A DNA stretch of 64,000 nt, from assembly GCF_037392515.1 (NCBI RefSeq), contig NC_090283.1:20058501-20122500 (forward strand), in the 5' to 3' direction. Each line of letters starts with the position of its first letter. Positions within the stretch are counted from its first letter, which is position 1. Shown here piece after piece: positions 45,917-56,340 of this stretch. The translations under genes were made by a program, and so were the position numbers. This stretch comes from Haliotis asinina (taxonomy: Eukaryota > Mollusca > Gastropoda > Lepetellida > Haliotidae). Under the pieces are notes generated by a model that ran no database searches, was not told where the DNA came from, and saw only the letters and a program-made list of their open reading frames with translations.

Positions 45917-47295
45917 TATTGCTGGCAAAGGCATAAATTGCCATTGCAACTTCTTTAATAAGATAACAAATAAAATGGGAACCATTCCATGGAAGTGACC
46001 ATAGCACGTTACACCAAGGGTCATAATTGAAGGTATCCTGCTATTTGAGTTGTTTGACCATGTACCGAGGTCAGCTATTGACAATAACCTTGTAATTAGT
46101 AAAGATATAAATCGGAGTAGGTAATTCTCAAAAAATGTGTACCTTTCTAACACTTTCTAAATGTGTTGCATTATAACAAACATGGAATATAGGCACACCT
46201 GTCAACCGTACTCTATGTGACCGATCTGAACATTCGTCAAGCTCGAAGAATAGCCACCGCTTTGTTTTGAAGACTACACAACCAGAGTCACACCACAGTG
46301 CCGCTGAAACCAACAACAGTGTGTTGTCAAGGACCAACAATGAAGCTCCACCGAACACGGATAAAGAACACTGTTGATATTTCAATCACTTCACGTGATA
46401 CTGGAAGCATGTCACAGTAACCTGGTGGGCATATCTCTGCTCTATCGACCCAAAATCAAATACATTTTGCGTGAGATCACTTACACATGTTATGCCACCA
46501 TATGTGGAACGGGTACTTGGAAGTGGAGTCGAAAGCACAGAGCAAATTTCCTGGAAATGAAATGGACACTGCGGTGTGATCTGAAATATATCTTATGCCT
46601 CTCCTGTGATAGAATGCATATACATAAACCGTTTATTCAATCATTGCAAGAGGTATATAAAGTATTTTCTAAAGTCTGTTCCCCACCAATCCAGTTTCCC
46701 TGTCATGCCAGCTAAGTTTGAACATGGTCTGATTCAGTGTTATTTGTGGTTGTTCTGCCCCATCAAACGGATGTTATATCAACAACAGTCGCCTTGTGTG
46801 GAACTTCTATTCTAACTCGAATGACTTTCATAGCCCCCTCACATTCGAACATATGTGGACAATGTTAGATTGAAGGCCTCTAGTTATCATTTAATTATTT
46901 GTATTAGAATAAATACATTCAACTGTGCTGCTACATTTAGTTGAAGCGTGACTGAATTCTCTTGGACAACGAAATAACAGAACCAATAAATAATCTCGCC
47001 TTGATCATGTAATTCAACGGTTGATCAGATCAGAAACCATTCAAATACAGTTCAAACATAAGTACACTTTCTTCGTATCATATGTCTCAACTTGAAATTA
47101 TATGTATTGGTCCAAGATGCGATATTCTGACAAGGTAATAATAACATCACCTTAAACCATGTAAATCATCAATCATCTTATCCATCACATTGTTACCAGC
47201 TAACTTGGGATCCTATCTGAAGGGCGAAATCTATACAAAAATAGCTTAATGTACGATGGAGATAAGAGGTAACCTAGAATCCATTTTATCGTTCA
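45917..47295. other. Intergenic, no recognised feature
   Basis: Open frames at 46128-46385 (minus) and 46374-46715 (plus) have no motif support or paralogue in the window. Confidence 0.3.
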
Positions 47296-47562
47296 TTGTT
47301 TATTATCTTACAATACATAGAACATAGTGTCACAGTGTACACGGTGTCGGTGCTGACGTACCGCGCACGTAACGAAAATTCTTCAAATTCGAGCATTGTT
47401 CCATTGATTATGCAGGAGCAGATCACTTGTGCTATATGCATTGACTCCAAATATAGCCACCCAGTGTTCATGTCAATAAACACGTTTGCTATATCCATAT
47501 ATGGTAGCTGTAGAAAATACACTGATCATCAAAAACATGTTTTTTGTACAACTGAAATGTAA
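47296..47562 (+). CDS. Conserved ORF tail, unrecognised (88 codons)
   Basis: The frame contains HSVTVYTVSVLTYRARNENS, then SSIVPLIMQEQITC and IYGSCRKYTDHQKHVF before the TAA. The last 45 codons align gap-free with 233-369 in segment A. Conservation between two old duplicates supports a coding past. The Val/Thr/Tyr alternation is reminiscent of the neighbouring small beta-rich family, and VLTYRA...MQEQ is loosely like VLEFKA...IKEQ of copy 4, but this could be chance. Start and upstream exons are unknown. Confidence 0.35.
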   Translation: MFIILQYIEHSVTVYTVSVLTYRARNENSSNSSIVPLIMQEQITCAICIDSKYSHPVFMSINTFAISIYGSCRKYTDHQKHVFCTTEM

Positions 47563-47689
47563 GAAGGGACATAATATGGTACAGAATGACTATTGTGAGT
47601 CGCAAACAGTTCAAGATTGTGAAGTAAGTTCATATTTCTATCATTTTGCTATCACGATATCTAGAAAATAAGAGCCAGAAAGGTGTGTC

Positions 47690-48312
47690 AGGGTATGATA
47701 TTTTTCATTAGCCCTGTATCTGCTAATATCTTGGAAATGCTAGCCTATAAAGATACAGACATACCGTCTGGCCGCCAGACAGCGTGTGGGCATCAGCGTT
47801 TAATCACACCTTGGAAACAGGTACAGTTATGGAGGAAACGGTTGCTTGTCTGTTTAATCCTTGCGAACCCGGTTGATATATTTGGACTATAGCTGTAGGG
47901 TTAGCCGGTTTTTTTCTATAAAACCCGTCAAGGAAAGGTTCGATACACAATCTAACTACAATACGGAAAACCCATATCTGGTGTCACTATAACTAATTCC
48001 TCACCATGTTACACACCATGATGACATCAGGAGATTCATGCTGTTAAAACTGTCGATTCGGTTTCTATCAATTTAACTAAGTCATAAAATGTAGGTTGAA
48101 CATGGGCAGATAGTCTTGTTGTGTGAATGTCAAGTATGTGGGGTTCCTTTATGGAGAAAATATATAATGAAATGACTGTATTATATTACTTATTTCTAAA
48201 ATGATGGCGTATAAACTGTCGATCAAATGCTTCCCTGTTATGTGCTAATTTTGCATTAATTTTGTAACTTGTATGTGTTTCTTACATTTAAGCTTCACTG
48301 TTGGAATCATTA
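47690..48312. other. 5' flank of family gene 4 (segment B)
   Basis: Collinear with 1800-2444. Contains 'attagccctgtatctgct' at 47708. An acceptor-like tttaag just before 'cttcactgttggaatcat' may close an untranslated 5' exon. Confidence 0.5.
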
Positions 48313-49305
48313 ATGGCGGACAGACCAAACGGTGAGTTTGTTTCAAGCATATGTTAGTTGAGATATTGTAGACAAAATACGAAGCTATTCTCACTGTAAT
48401 GAAATCTTCAGAATACTTATAAGAAAGTGTCGGAGAGCAAGTTATCTTATTACTTGATATTTCCCTAACCTGCTTAATGCTTGGAAAAAATACGATAAAG
48501 TAACGAAGGAGACATGTGCTTGCCGTCATATATCAGATGGACAATGTTTCATTTATTTATTAGTTAGTGGCGATAGTGTAAACCAAATATTATGTTGACT
48601 GTGCTGACGATGTCATTGGAGCAAACCCTTGGATGTTCCAGTGAAGGTCAAGCACCTTGGTGAATCGAAGTACTCAGTTTCCTACGTGATGTATACACCG
48701 GGTCAGAAAGTTCAAGTGGCAAACGCAGCTGTAAAAACGTAAGGACGAGAATTCAGTTCCCGAAAAATCGCTTTGAGAAGCGGAGAATGGGTTGTTAACT
48801 GTCGCTTTCTGACTGTCTAAGCGCTCTTCTATTATTGCTATTCTATTATGATATTCTATTTCAATGTACGATCCGATATCCATGCTTCAAAGGGTTAAAA
48901 ATTAACATTTGAAGTGTCGGTAAGATAAATACGTTGTTTACTAGTCGTGGGGTTATGCGTGAGGTAATATAATATGATATGGACGTTCACGAAGGAATAT
49001 ACCATTATTAAATGCCTCAGTTCCAGTGTATTGGAGTTCAAAGCTAAAGTTGGGGACACGGTATTTCATGATGAAACACAGCCAATTCCAGCAGGCATAA
49101 CCATTAAAGAACAGGTATGTGCAACTAGTTTAAGGACAAAAATAACGGAACAATAAGTTACCTTATTTCCACCAATCTGTGTTTGTAAAAGGTATTACAG
49201 TGACCAGTCATGTTTCATATTGGTTTCATGTTTCAGAAAACTAATGGCGATACCCACGTCGTGACTGTGGAGTGTTCAGTCGACCCTACTGAATATGTCC
49301 AATAA
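48313..49305 (+). CDS. Small beta-rich tandem-family protein, copy 4 (90 aa)
   Basis: Exons 48313-48331, 48642-48738, 49027-49114, 49237-49305; phases 1, 2, 0. Exon 1 is Met-Ala-Asp-Arg-Pro-Asn. Exon 2 encodes VKVKHLGESKYSVSYVMY and QVANAAVKT; the usual Trp of the second strand is Tyr. Exon 3 has VLEFKAKVGDTVFHDETQPIP, whose HDETQPIP (residues 53-60) is the family motif. Exon 4 has HVVTVECSVDPTEYVQ and TAA. Paralogous with copy 1 by both coding sequence and flanks: same exon-3 length, same 'cctcagttccag' acceptor and the same 'gtatgtgca' donor context. An AATAAA occurs only about 0.9 kb downstream (near 50226). Function unknown. Confidence 0.82.
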
Positions 49306-50015
49306 GATTAAGCTCTGCTTGTTAATCATTTGTAGATTACTAGAAATGTGTGCACGAAGTAACCGATGGATTTTGACTATTACAACAACCATGAGTACTA
49401 TCGAATATTTTCCGGGATTACTGATTACTTGTTTGTGTAATACATGGTAATATATTGAAGTCTCCGTTAAAAAGAAACACAACAGCGGAATATTTCAAAT
49501 GAATTTGTGACTTACTTGTAAATCGTTCGTCAATGATTGAAAACATTTTCACTCTGGGACCAAAGGACTATTTCTTCAGTAAACCATCAACAGGAATGCC
49601 CAAAGTTCTCTATTCTTGACTTCATGGATTGCCTGTTAACAGCTAATTGATTAAACGAATGGTGCAGTAACGATAGCTGGAGGCCTCTACCTTTCACAAC
49701 AAGCCCTAGGACTATTGGATATTTTCACTGACTTCGTGGATTACTTGTTACTTGTTTGTGGGTTACTAGAATGCAAATTAATTTACGGATTTGTCCCTTT
49801 ACTGTTAGAAATCGAACTACCGAATATTTCCTTTGAGTTCTTGGATTATGTTATTTGTTATCGGATTAGAAGAAACGTGAACATGCTGTAACTGACGAAT
49901 TATATCTTCCTCAAAAGTATCAATACAACTGCGGAATACGACCTATGAGTTTAAGGATTAAGTGTTGATGGTTAAATTGTTAATAGAAAATAGGTTTAGT
50001 ATAATGCTTTTATGC
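49306..50015. other. Intergenic downstream of copy 4
   Basis: AT-rich, no recognised gene. Several similar 'gattacttgtta' phrases recur, which may be an old degenerate repeat also present at 3360-3520 of segment A. Confidence 0.35.
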
Positions 50016-50067
50016 TTCTATCGCCATATAGATGGAATGTTGATGACTGCGGCGTAAAACTGAATTA
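50016..50067 (+). repeat. SINE-like repeat tail fragment
   Basis: 'tcgccatatagatggaatgt' and 'actgcggcgtaaaactgaat' match the repeat's tail. Confidence 0.75.
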
Positions 50068-50309
50068 AGCTACATATTTTGCCTCTAAAATTGGATTCAT
50101 TTGTCTAGTATATTGGATGTTTAACTGACACAAATTATGGTTGTAACTCAAAGTAATGAAATTCAAATTTCAATGATGAAGTTGGTTATTCTTTATTTGG
50201 CGAACACGTGTTTATGCATCACAAGAAATAAAATGACAAATGCAGTGCCGAGTATTGTTTTTCGTATGTCGTCATGATTTTATGATAGAAAAGCTTAGAA
50301 AATAGGTAA

Positions 50310-50495
50310 GGATATGTGAGTCAGTGAGTGAGTGAGTGAGTGACCACCGGTATGATGATCAATCTACCCTGTCGGAATGCACTGATATGTGTGAACCAAA
50401 TCAGCACACCTGACCACCCATCCTTTCGTGGCCTCTTACGACAGGTATGTGTTACTGAAGATCAGTTTTATACCTGTCTATTACGGGTCTTGGAG
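50310..50495 (-). repeat. SINE-like repeat, internally deleted copy
   Basis: It begins with a (gtga)n run (the cactcac tail reversed) and ends with 'cctcttacgacaggtatgtg', 'ttactgaagatcagttttat' and 'acgggtcttgg'. The middle, with the ttatttacag block, is missing. Confidence 0.65.
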
Positions 50496-50877
50496 GAGTA
50501 AAGTCAAATATCTTGACTTGCAAAACTAGCAGTTCAGAGGGTAACCTGTTACTAATTTCAAGCGTCCTTGCAGGAAGTATGAGGGTCCTGTAAGGCAATG
50601 AAATGGTGACGTGTATTGAAATCTAAGATTTCATCATAAATTTAATTAAAGAAAAGTAATTTTCCTCGTCAAGAGTAAATATCGATGTGTGTCTCGGACA
50701 AAATATGCTCAGAAACAAAAGTTACTATTACATGACATATTTACTTTTGAAATCTTCTGAAACCAGAGAAAGAAAGTGTTAAAAACAATCAGACGTCAGA
50801 AGCCTGAAAAACGACTTTCGTGATTGTTAGATATGCGATGCATCGGGGAAAACGACAGATTAGAACTGTAATAGTAG

Positions 50878-52650
50878 GAACAATAACCTTTGCCTTGAGT
50901 GCCCATGCATTGGAGTATAAGTCACAATAACCTTTGCCTTGAGTGCCCATGCATTGGAGTATAAGTCACAATAACCTTTGCCTTGAGTGCCCATGCATTG
51001 GAGTATAAGTCACAATAACCTTTGCCTTGAGTGCCCATGCATTGGATTTTTTCTGTGGCACTTCAATATGTGTGTACTTTCATTTATGCTTCGAGTAAAC
51101 CCTGCAGAATCCATGTTTACATATCACTGAAACATGCGCAGATACGGTCTATTTGTGTGGGTATTACTATTCAATAGACACACAAGTATAAGTCACAATA
51201 ACCTTTGCCTTGAGTGCCCATGCATTGGAGTTTTTCTGTGGCACTTCAATATGTGTGTACTTACATTTATGCTTCGAGTAAACCCTGCAGAATCCATGTT
51301 TACATATCACTGAAACATGCGCAGATACGGTCTATTTGTGTGGGTATTACTATTCAATAGACACACAAGTATAAGTCACAATAACCTTTGCCTTGAGTGC
51401 CATGCATTGGAGTTTTTCTGTGGCACTTCAATATGTGTGTACTTACATTTATGCTTCGAGTAAACCCTGCAGAATCCATGTTTACATATCACTGAAACAT
51501 ACGCAGATACGGTCTATTTGTGTGGGTATTACTATTCAATAGACACACAAGTATAAGTCACAATAACCTTTGCCTTGAGTGCCATGCATTGGAGTTTTTC
51601 TGTGGCACTTCAATATGTGTGTACTTACATTTATGCTTCGAGTAAACCCTGCAGAATCCATGTTTACATATCACTGAAACATGCGCAGATACGGTCTATT
51701 TGTGTGGGTATTACTATTCAATAGACACACAAGTATAAGTCACAATAACCTTTGCCTTGAGTGCCATGCATTGGAGTTTTTCTGTGGCACTTCAATATGT
51801 GTGTACTTACATTTATGCTTCGAGTAAACCCTGCAGAATCCATGTTTACATATCACTGAAACATGCGCAGATACGGTCTATTTGTGTGGGTATTACTATT
51901 CAATAGACACACAAGTATAAGTCACAATAACCTTTGCCTTGAGTGCCATGCATTGGAGTTTTTCTGTGGCACTTCAATATGTGTGTACTTACATTTATGC
52001 TTCGAGTAAACCCTGCAGAATCCATGTTTACATATCACTGAAACATGCGCAGATACGGTCTATTTGTGTGGGTATTACTATTCAATAGACACACAAGTAT
52101 AAGTCACAATAACCTTTGCCTTGAGTGCCCATGCATTGGAGTTTTTCTGTGGCACTTCAATATGTGTGTACTTACATTTATGCTTCGAGTAAACCCTGCA
52201 GAATCCATGTTTACATATCACTGAAACATGCGCAGATACGGTCTATTTGTGTGGGTATTACTATTCAATAGACACACAAGTATAAGTCACAATAACCTTT
52301 GCCTTGAGTGCCATGCATTGGAGTTTTTCTGTGGCACTTCAATATGTGTGTACTTACATTTATGCTTCGAGTAAACCCTGCAGAATCCATGTTTACATAT
52401 CACTGAAACATGCGCAGATACGGTCTATTTGTGTGGGTATTACTATTCAATAGACACACAAGTATAAGTCACAATAACCTTTGCCTTGAGTGCCCATGCA
52501 TTGGATTGTTTCTGTGGCACTTCAATATGTGTGTACTTACATTTATGCTTCGAGTAAACCCTGCAGAATCCATGTTTACATATCACTGAAACATGCGCAG
52601 ATACGGTCTATTTGTGTGGGTATTACTATTCAATAGACACACAAGTATAA
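50878..52650. repeat. 182-bp satellite array with a 54-bp sub-array
   Basis: First, four copies of 'cacaataacctttgccttga' plus 'gtgcccatgcattggagtat' repeat at about 54 bp (50878-51045). Then the full unit, adding 'ttctgtggcacttcaatatg', 'cttcgagtaaaccctgcaga', 'acatgcgcagatacggtcta' and 'tattactattcaatagacac', repeats at 182-183 bp. The landmark agtataagtcac recurs at 51185, 51368, 51550, 51732, 51914, 52096, 52279 and 52461. Copies are nearly identical, so the expansion is recent. The seed phrase is single-copy in segment A near 10750. Confidence 0.95.
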
Positions 52651-52814
52651 CAACAACAAAATTCAAAGCCCACCGCAATCTGATTTCCGTGAAAAACTGA
52701 AACTATATCGCCTTCGTGCCAAGACACGTCTTTTTCATACTGCACCGCGCACTTGACATTCTTAGTGCATTACACAAGCTCTCGAGTTCAGTGTTGAAAG
52801 TTTTTTTCTGTTCG

Positions 52815-52906
52815 GTATATATGTACACCGTTCTGGGCCATCATATGTGTCTGTACATGTATATATGTACACCGTTCTGGGCCATCATATGTGTCTGTAC
52901 ATGTAA
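52815..52906. repeat. Two-copy tandem repeat, period 44 bp
   Basis: 'atatgtacaccgttctgggc' plus 'catcatatgtgtctgtacatgt' is present twice, identical (52823 and 52867). The segment A counterpart near 10811 has one diverged copy. Confidence 0.92.
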
Positions 52907-52946
52907 CCTTAAAATGAATGATAACCACAATACATTACAAACATAA

Positions 52947-53850
52947 TACTTCTACCAGTCCCCCTACCCCCACCCCCAATGTAAATATTTAGCAAGCAGA
53001 ACAGATTTCAAAGAAATGCGTTCACCCGTCAAATCCCAGGAAATTACGTGTTGAATCCAAACAACAGGGATTGTGATAAAATCAAAACATGTACCTGTTT
53101 TGACTCAGTTTGGAAGGTAATTTGTCACTTTAATTTCAGAATACCTTGTGTTTGCAATAACAGTTCAGTTAGATCATATTTTACAGTCTGTTGCACAAGT
53201 TCTGAACATTATGGCCTACAAATTCAGGTTGACATGAGACTGGCACGTACATGATTCACCAATACATCGCAAAAAACGACGAAATGTCATCAGTGGTTTT
53301 GTTCATTTAGAAGATATATTCTTGAATATCACTGAAGCGAAATTGTAATAAGAATACATATAAAGATGTGAAAATATATGTCAATTTCTTCAATTGACAT
53401 TTAGATACCTTTCTTTGTTACAACTCTATATTTGTCACCAAGACAACATACATTAAGCTATGGACCTTCTCGTGAGTTAAGCGTTATATTACAACACTAA
53501 TCAAGAATGTTCATCGACGGCATTTCATGCTTAAGATGGATTGCAAGTTGAAAAATCAATATAGCGACATCGTTCATTCATCCAAACATTACATGCCAAG
53601 ACAAGCAGGTAAAGTAAACTAAATGGGGATTTGAACTTCACTATTTGTGCTGCTCACACAGACAACCAACTTGTTCATGGTTCAGCAGTGAAGTAGAGTA
53701 GCGTCCCTTCCAAGCAGCTCCGTCACAGCGCGTGCCCTTGTCACCGTATCTATATCATGGTATAGCGAGCACTACTACCAGACTATTTCTGTGGGGAGCA
53801 AGATGGTGTCGTTTTCATGAGAAAAGGACGGCGAACATTGTTTGGTTTAT
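52947..53850. other. Distal end of segment B and intergenic DNA
   Basis: 53270-53430 matches 11130-11260 of segment A. The remainder holds no recognised gene. Confidence 0.45.
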
Positions 53851-54096
53851 CGTTGGTAAGAGATCCAGGCCCCCCTAGGTAATTGAAGGAATTACAGCAA
53901 ATATGAAGGAATTGCATCTCAAATGTAAACAAACGCAGCCCACTCGCGAAACAATTGCAGCGATATCGGTAGTTTAGCGGTAATAACAGAAACACATCGC
54001 CCCTATCGGGACGGAAGCAATGTCGGTAATACTGGAAACTCTCTCGGCCATCTTCGGAGATTTTTCGGTCGCGAGCGGAAACTCACGCAGCAAAAC

Positions 54097-54370
54097 ATGG
54101 CGTCGTTTGAAGAAGCACCCGCCTGGGTGAGTTTTGTTTTTAGTTCCTACTATTACATTTTTATACTTATCCGTCTTTGACCACCCGTGTTGAATGCGTT
54201 TAGATATGAGGTGTTGTCGGGGCAATAACTTATGTTTTTAGGCAAAAACTGTCACTGCAGAAGAGTGTCACAAGTCATGCCCCTGGATGTTGTTTACATC
54301 TGAACATCGAACTCGAAGTCTTGCCGATGATTACGAACGTGCGCTAGATATAACATCAAAGTTTTTGTAA
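54097..54370 (+). CDS. Two-exon mini-gene in left palindrome arm (52 aa)
   Basis: Exon 1, 54097-54126, encodes Met-Ala-Ser-Phe-Glu-Glu-Ala-Pro-Ala-Trp followed by gtgagt. Exon 2 opens after tttttag at 54242 in phase 0 and runs to TAA at 54368-54370, with TVTAEECHKSCPWMLFTSEH, a DDYERAL stretch and a short tail. The splice signals are good and the frame stays open across both exons. The mirror copy on the other arm keeps the same frame with mainly substitutions, which supports coding. No family recognised. It might be the 5' end of a transposon gene or of a captured host gene. Confidence 0.45.
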
Positions 54371-54431
54371 AGTGTGTTTAAATATGTCAATTGCACTTCA
54401 TAGGAAGAAAGATTTTGGCTCATAAACTTCT

Positions 54432-54687
54432 TCATGGCGCACGTTCATGATGTTCGTAATCATCGGCACGACTTCGATGTTCAGATGCAAACAATCTCCA
54501 GGGGCATGACTTGTGACACTCTTCTGCAGTGACAATCTTTTCCTAAAAACATCAGCTATTGCCCCGACAACACCTCATACCTAAACGCATTCAACACGGG
54601 TGGTCAAAGACAGATAAGTATAAAAATGTAACAGAAGGTACTAAAAACAAAACTCACCGAGATGGATGCTTCTTCCAAAGATGCCAT
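54432..54687 (-). CDS. Two-exon mini-gene in right palindrome arm (46 aa)
   Basis: The mirror of the left-arm gene. Exon 1 (54687-54658) encodes Met-Ala-Ser-Leu-Glu-Glu-Ala-Ser-Ile-Ser then gtgagt. Exon 2 (54542-54432) encodes IVTAEECHKSCPWRLFASEH and a different, His-rich end before TGA. Conserved are TAEECHKSCPW and the acidic DDYE. The two copies converge and end about 60 bp apart. A length change near the centre alters the C-terminus. Confidence 0.42.
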
Positions 54688-54924
54688 GTTTTGCTGCGTG
54701 AGTTTCCGCTCATGACTGAAAAATCTCCGAAGATGGCCGAGAGTGTTTCCAGTATTACCGACATTGCTGCCGATAGGGGCGATGTGTTTCTGTTATTACC
54801 GCTAAACTACCGATATCGCTGCAATTGTTTCGCGAGTGGGCTGCATTTGTTTTCATTTGAGATGCAATTCCTTCAAATTTGCTGTAATTCCTTCAATTAC
54901 TTAGGGGGTGCCTTAGATCGTTGA

Positions 54925-56090
54925 TAAGATATACGCCTCACAAAAGCAAATGTTCTCCTACACTCTTCTGTAGTAACTTTGTATATTTTTTTCAAGAAAT
55001 ATACAGGCCCCTCACATGTGGCACTAAACACAGGGGCTTGTATTGTTGAAAATAATACGTCGCGTGTCCAGCAAGCCTACACTGGTATCCATATACATGT
55101 AAAGAAGGATATGTGTTGCGTGGCACTAAATGTCATCTGCTTGAAAATATATGATGTTAAATGCAACATCATCATGATAAACAGACAGCTGCGTAAGCTG
55201 ATATACAATGTCAGTTTCATTATACCAGAAGGTGTACAAATCCTACTCTGGTTCCACTAAGAGCAGCCGTATGAATCCATATGCAATATTGTTTGCCCTC
55301 AGCAATAATTCAGGGGCTGCTAAATGCTCATGATATGGCTGCGGTCTATAATTTAATCTGGTCTGTGGCAAACAAGCAAGTGAACTTACTTATGTAAAAA
55401 TATTAGTTGTCTGTGCTAATGTGGCAGGGCATTGGAGTCATCCCACAGATGACATCCTTACCTTGTCAACTTGCTGACAGGGGTTAACCTGTTTGGTCAT
55501 GTGGACTTCGCATCAGAATGTCCGTCATTCGAATCCCAGCACAGGACCTTGGAAATCTTATGGCCACTACACTAACAAACAGCCACGTTGCATGTACCAG
55601 GTGAATTAGCAGTTGTACTGTGCAAACTTAACATTGGTATTTACATGTGTCCGTTCAATGTCGCCGAGAAGATATGCAAACTTCGGGTGATGAACTGTAA
55701 AGAAAGTGACACAGTAACTCAACAACTGAAATGACCAGAAGGCTGATTCGGTGAACTTTAATGTCAACCATCATCTTGCCCACATATATGAAAAAAACAC
55801 TTAAAAACATGCCTTTGACTCGTCACTTAACTCTGACTCACAGAAGGACACAACTGTGCATTGTGAGTTGTTCTACTATTAACAGCAATTGTGTTTGTAC
55901 AGTAAAGACATAGTGTGATTCTGATGTTGATGTACAGATACCCAGGAGCAGTGGTGGGGTTCTCCAGTGAAGACTTGATCCTATATTGGGTGATGAGGTT
56001 TAAGATCTAGAACAAATCGCCTTCAGCAACCCTTATGTTGAAAGATGACTACAACTGACAAAGATGAAACTCAGAGCCTCCTACACCGAT
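54925..56090. other. Intergenic, no recognised gene
   Basis: A tRNA-B-box-like phrase (cattcgaatcccagc) near 55530 hints at another SINE head. The open frame at 54979-55260 has no motif support. Confidence 0.3.
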
Positions 56091-56097
56091 GAAGATT

Positions 56098-56340
56098 TAG
56101 GTGAGAACTGGTCTTCAGCAACCCATGTTTGTTGTAAGAGGTGAATAAAGGTGGTTCGGGTCGCTGACTTGATCAACCCATGTCATCATATACATCTCAG
56201 TTGAGATCGATATTCATTCTGTTGATCACTGGATTGTCCAGTCTACATTTTATTATTTACAGACTGTTGCCATATGGCTACTGTTGCATCCTGGTATTTA
56301 CCCTCTACGATACTGGGAATAAAACGCTGCAGGTGTGAGG
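56098..56340 (+). repeat. SINE-like repeat, diverged copy
   Basis: 'gtcttcagcaacccatgttt', 'ttgtaagaggtgaataaagg', 'gatcgatattcattctgttg', 'ttatttacagactgttgcca' and 'tatggctactgttgc' follow the order of the full repeat. Confidence 0.7.

Larger units (their letters stand above)
53868..54920. mobile_element. 1.05-kb palindrome with arms of about 480 bp
   Basis: The left arm runs from 'aggcccccctaggtaattga' to 'gatgattacgaacgtgcgc' (about 54348). The right arm runs from 'gcgcacgttc' (about 54438) to 'caattacttagggggtgcc'. They are inverted copies with modest divergence around a loop of about 90 bp. It is a foldback or long-TIR element, or an inverted duplication. Each arm contains a promoter-like stretch, a first exon, a short intron and a second exon, so two small genes converge on the centre. 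Confidence 0.8.

Noticed and set aside
46374..46715. 113-codon plus-strand ORF
   Set aside because: Composition is plausible but there is no motif, no paralogue in the window and no splice context; left as unsupported.
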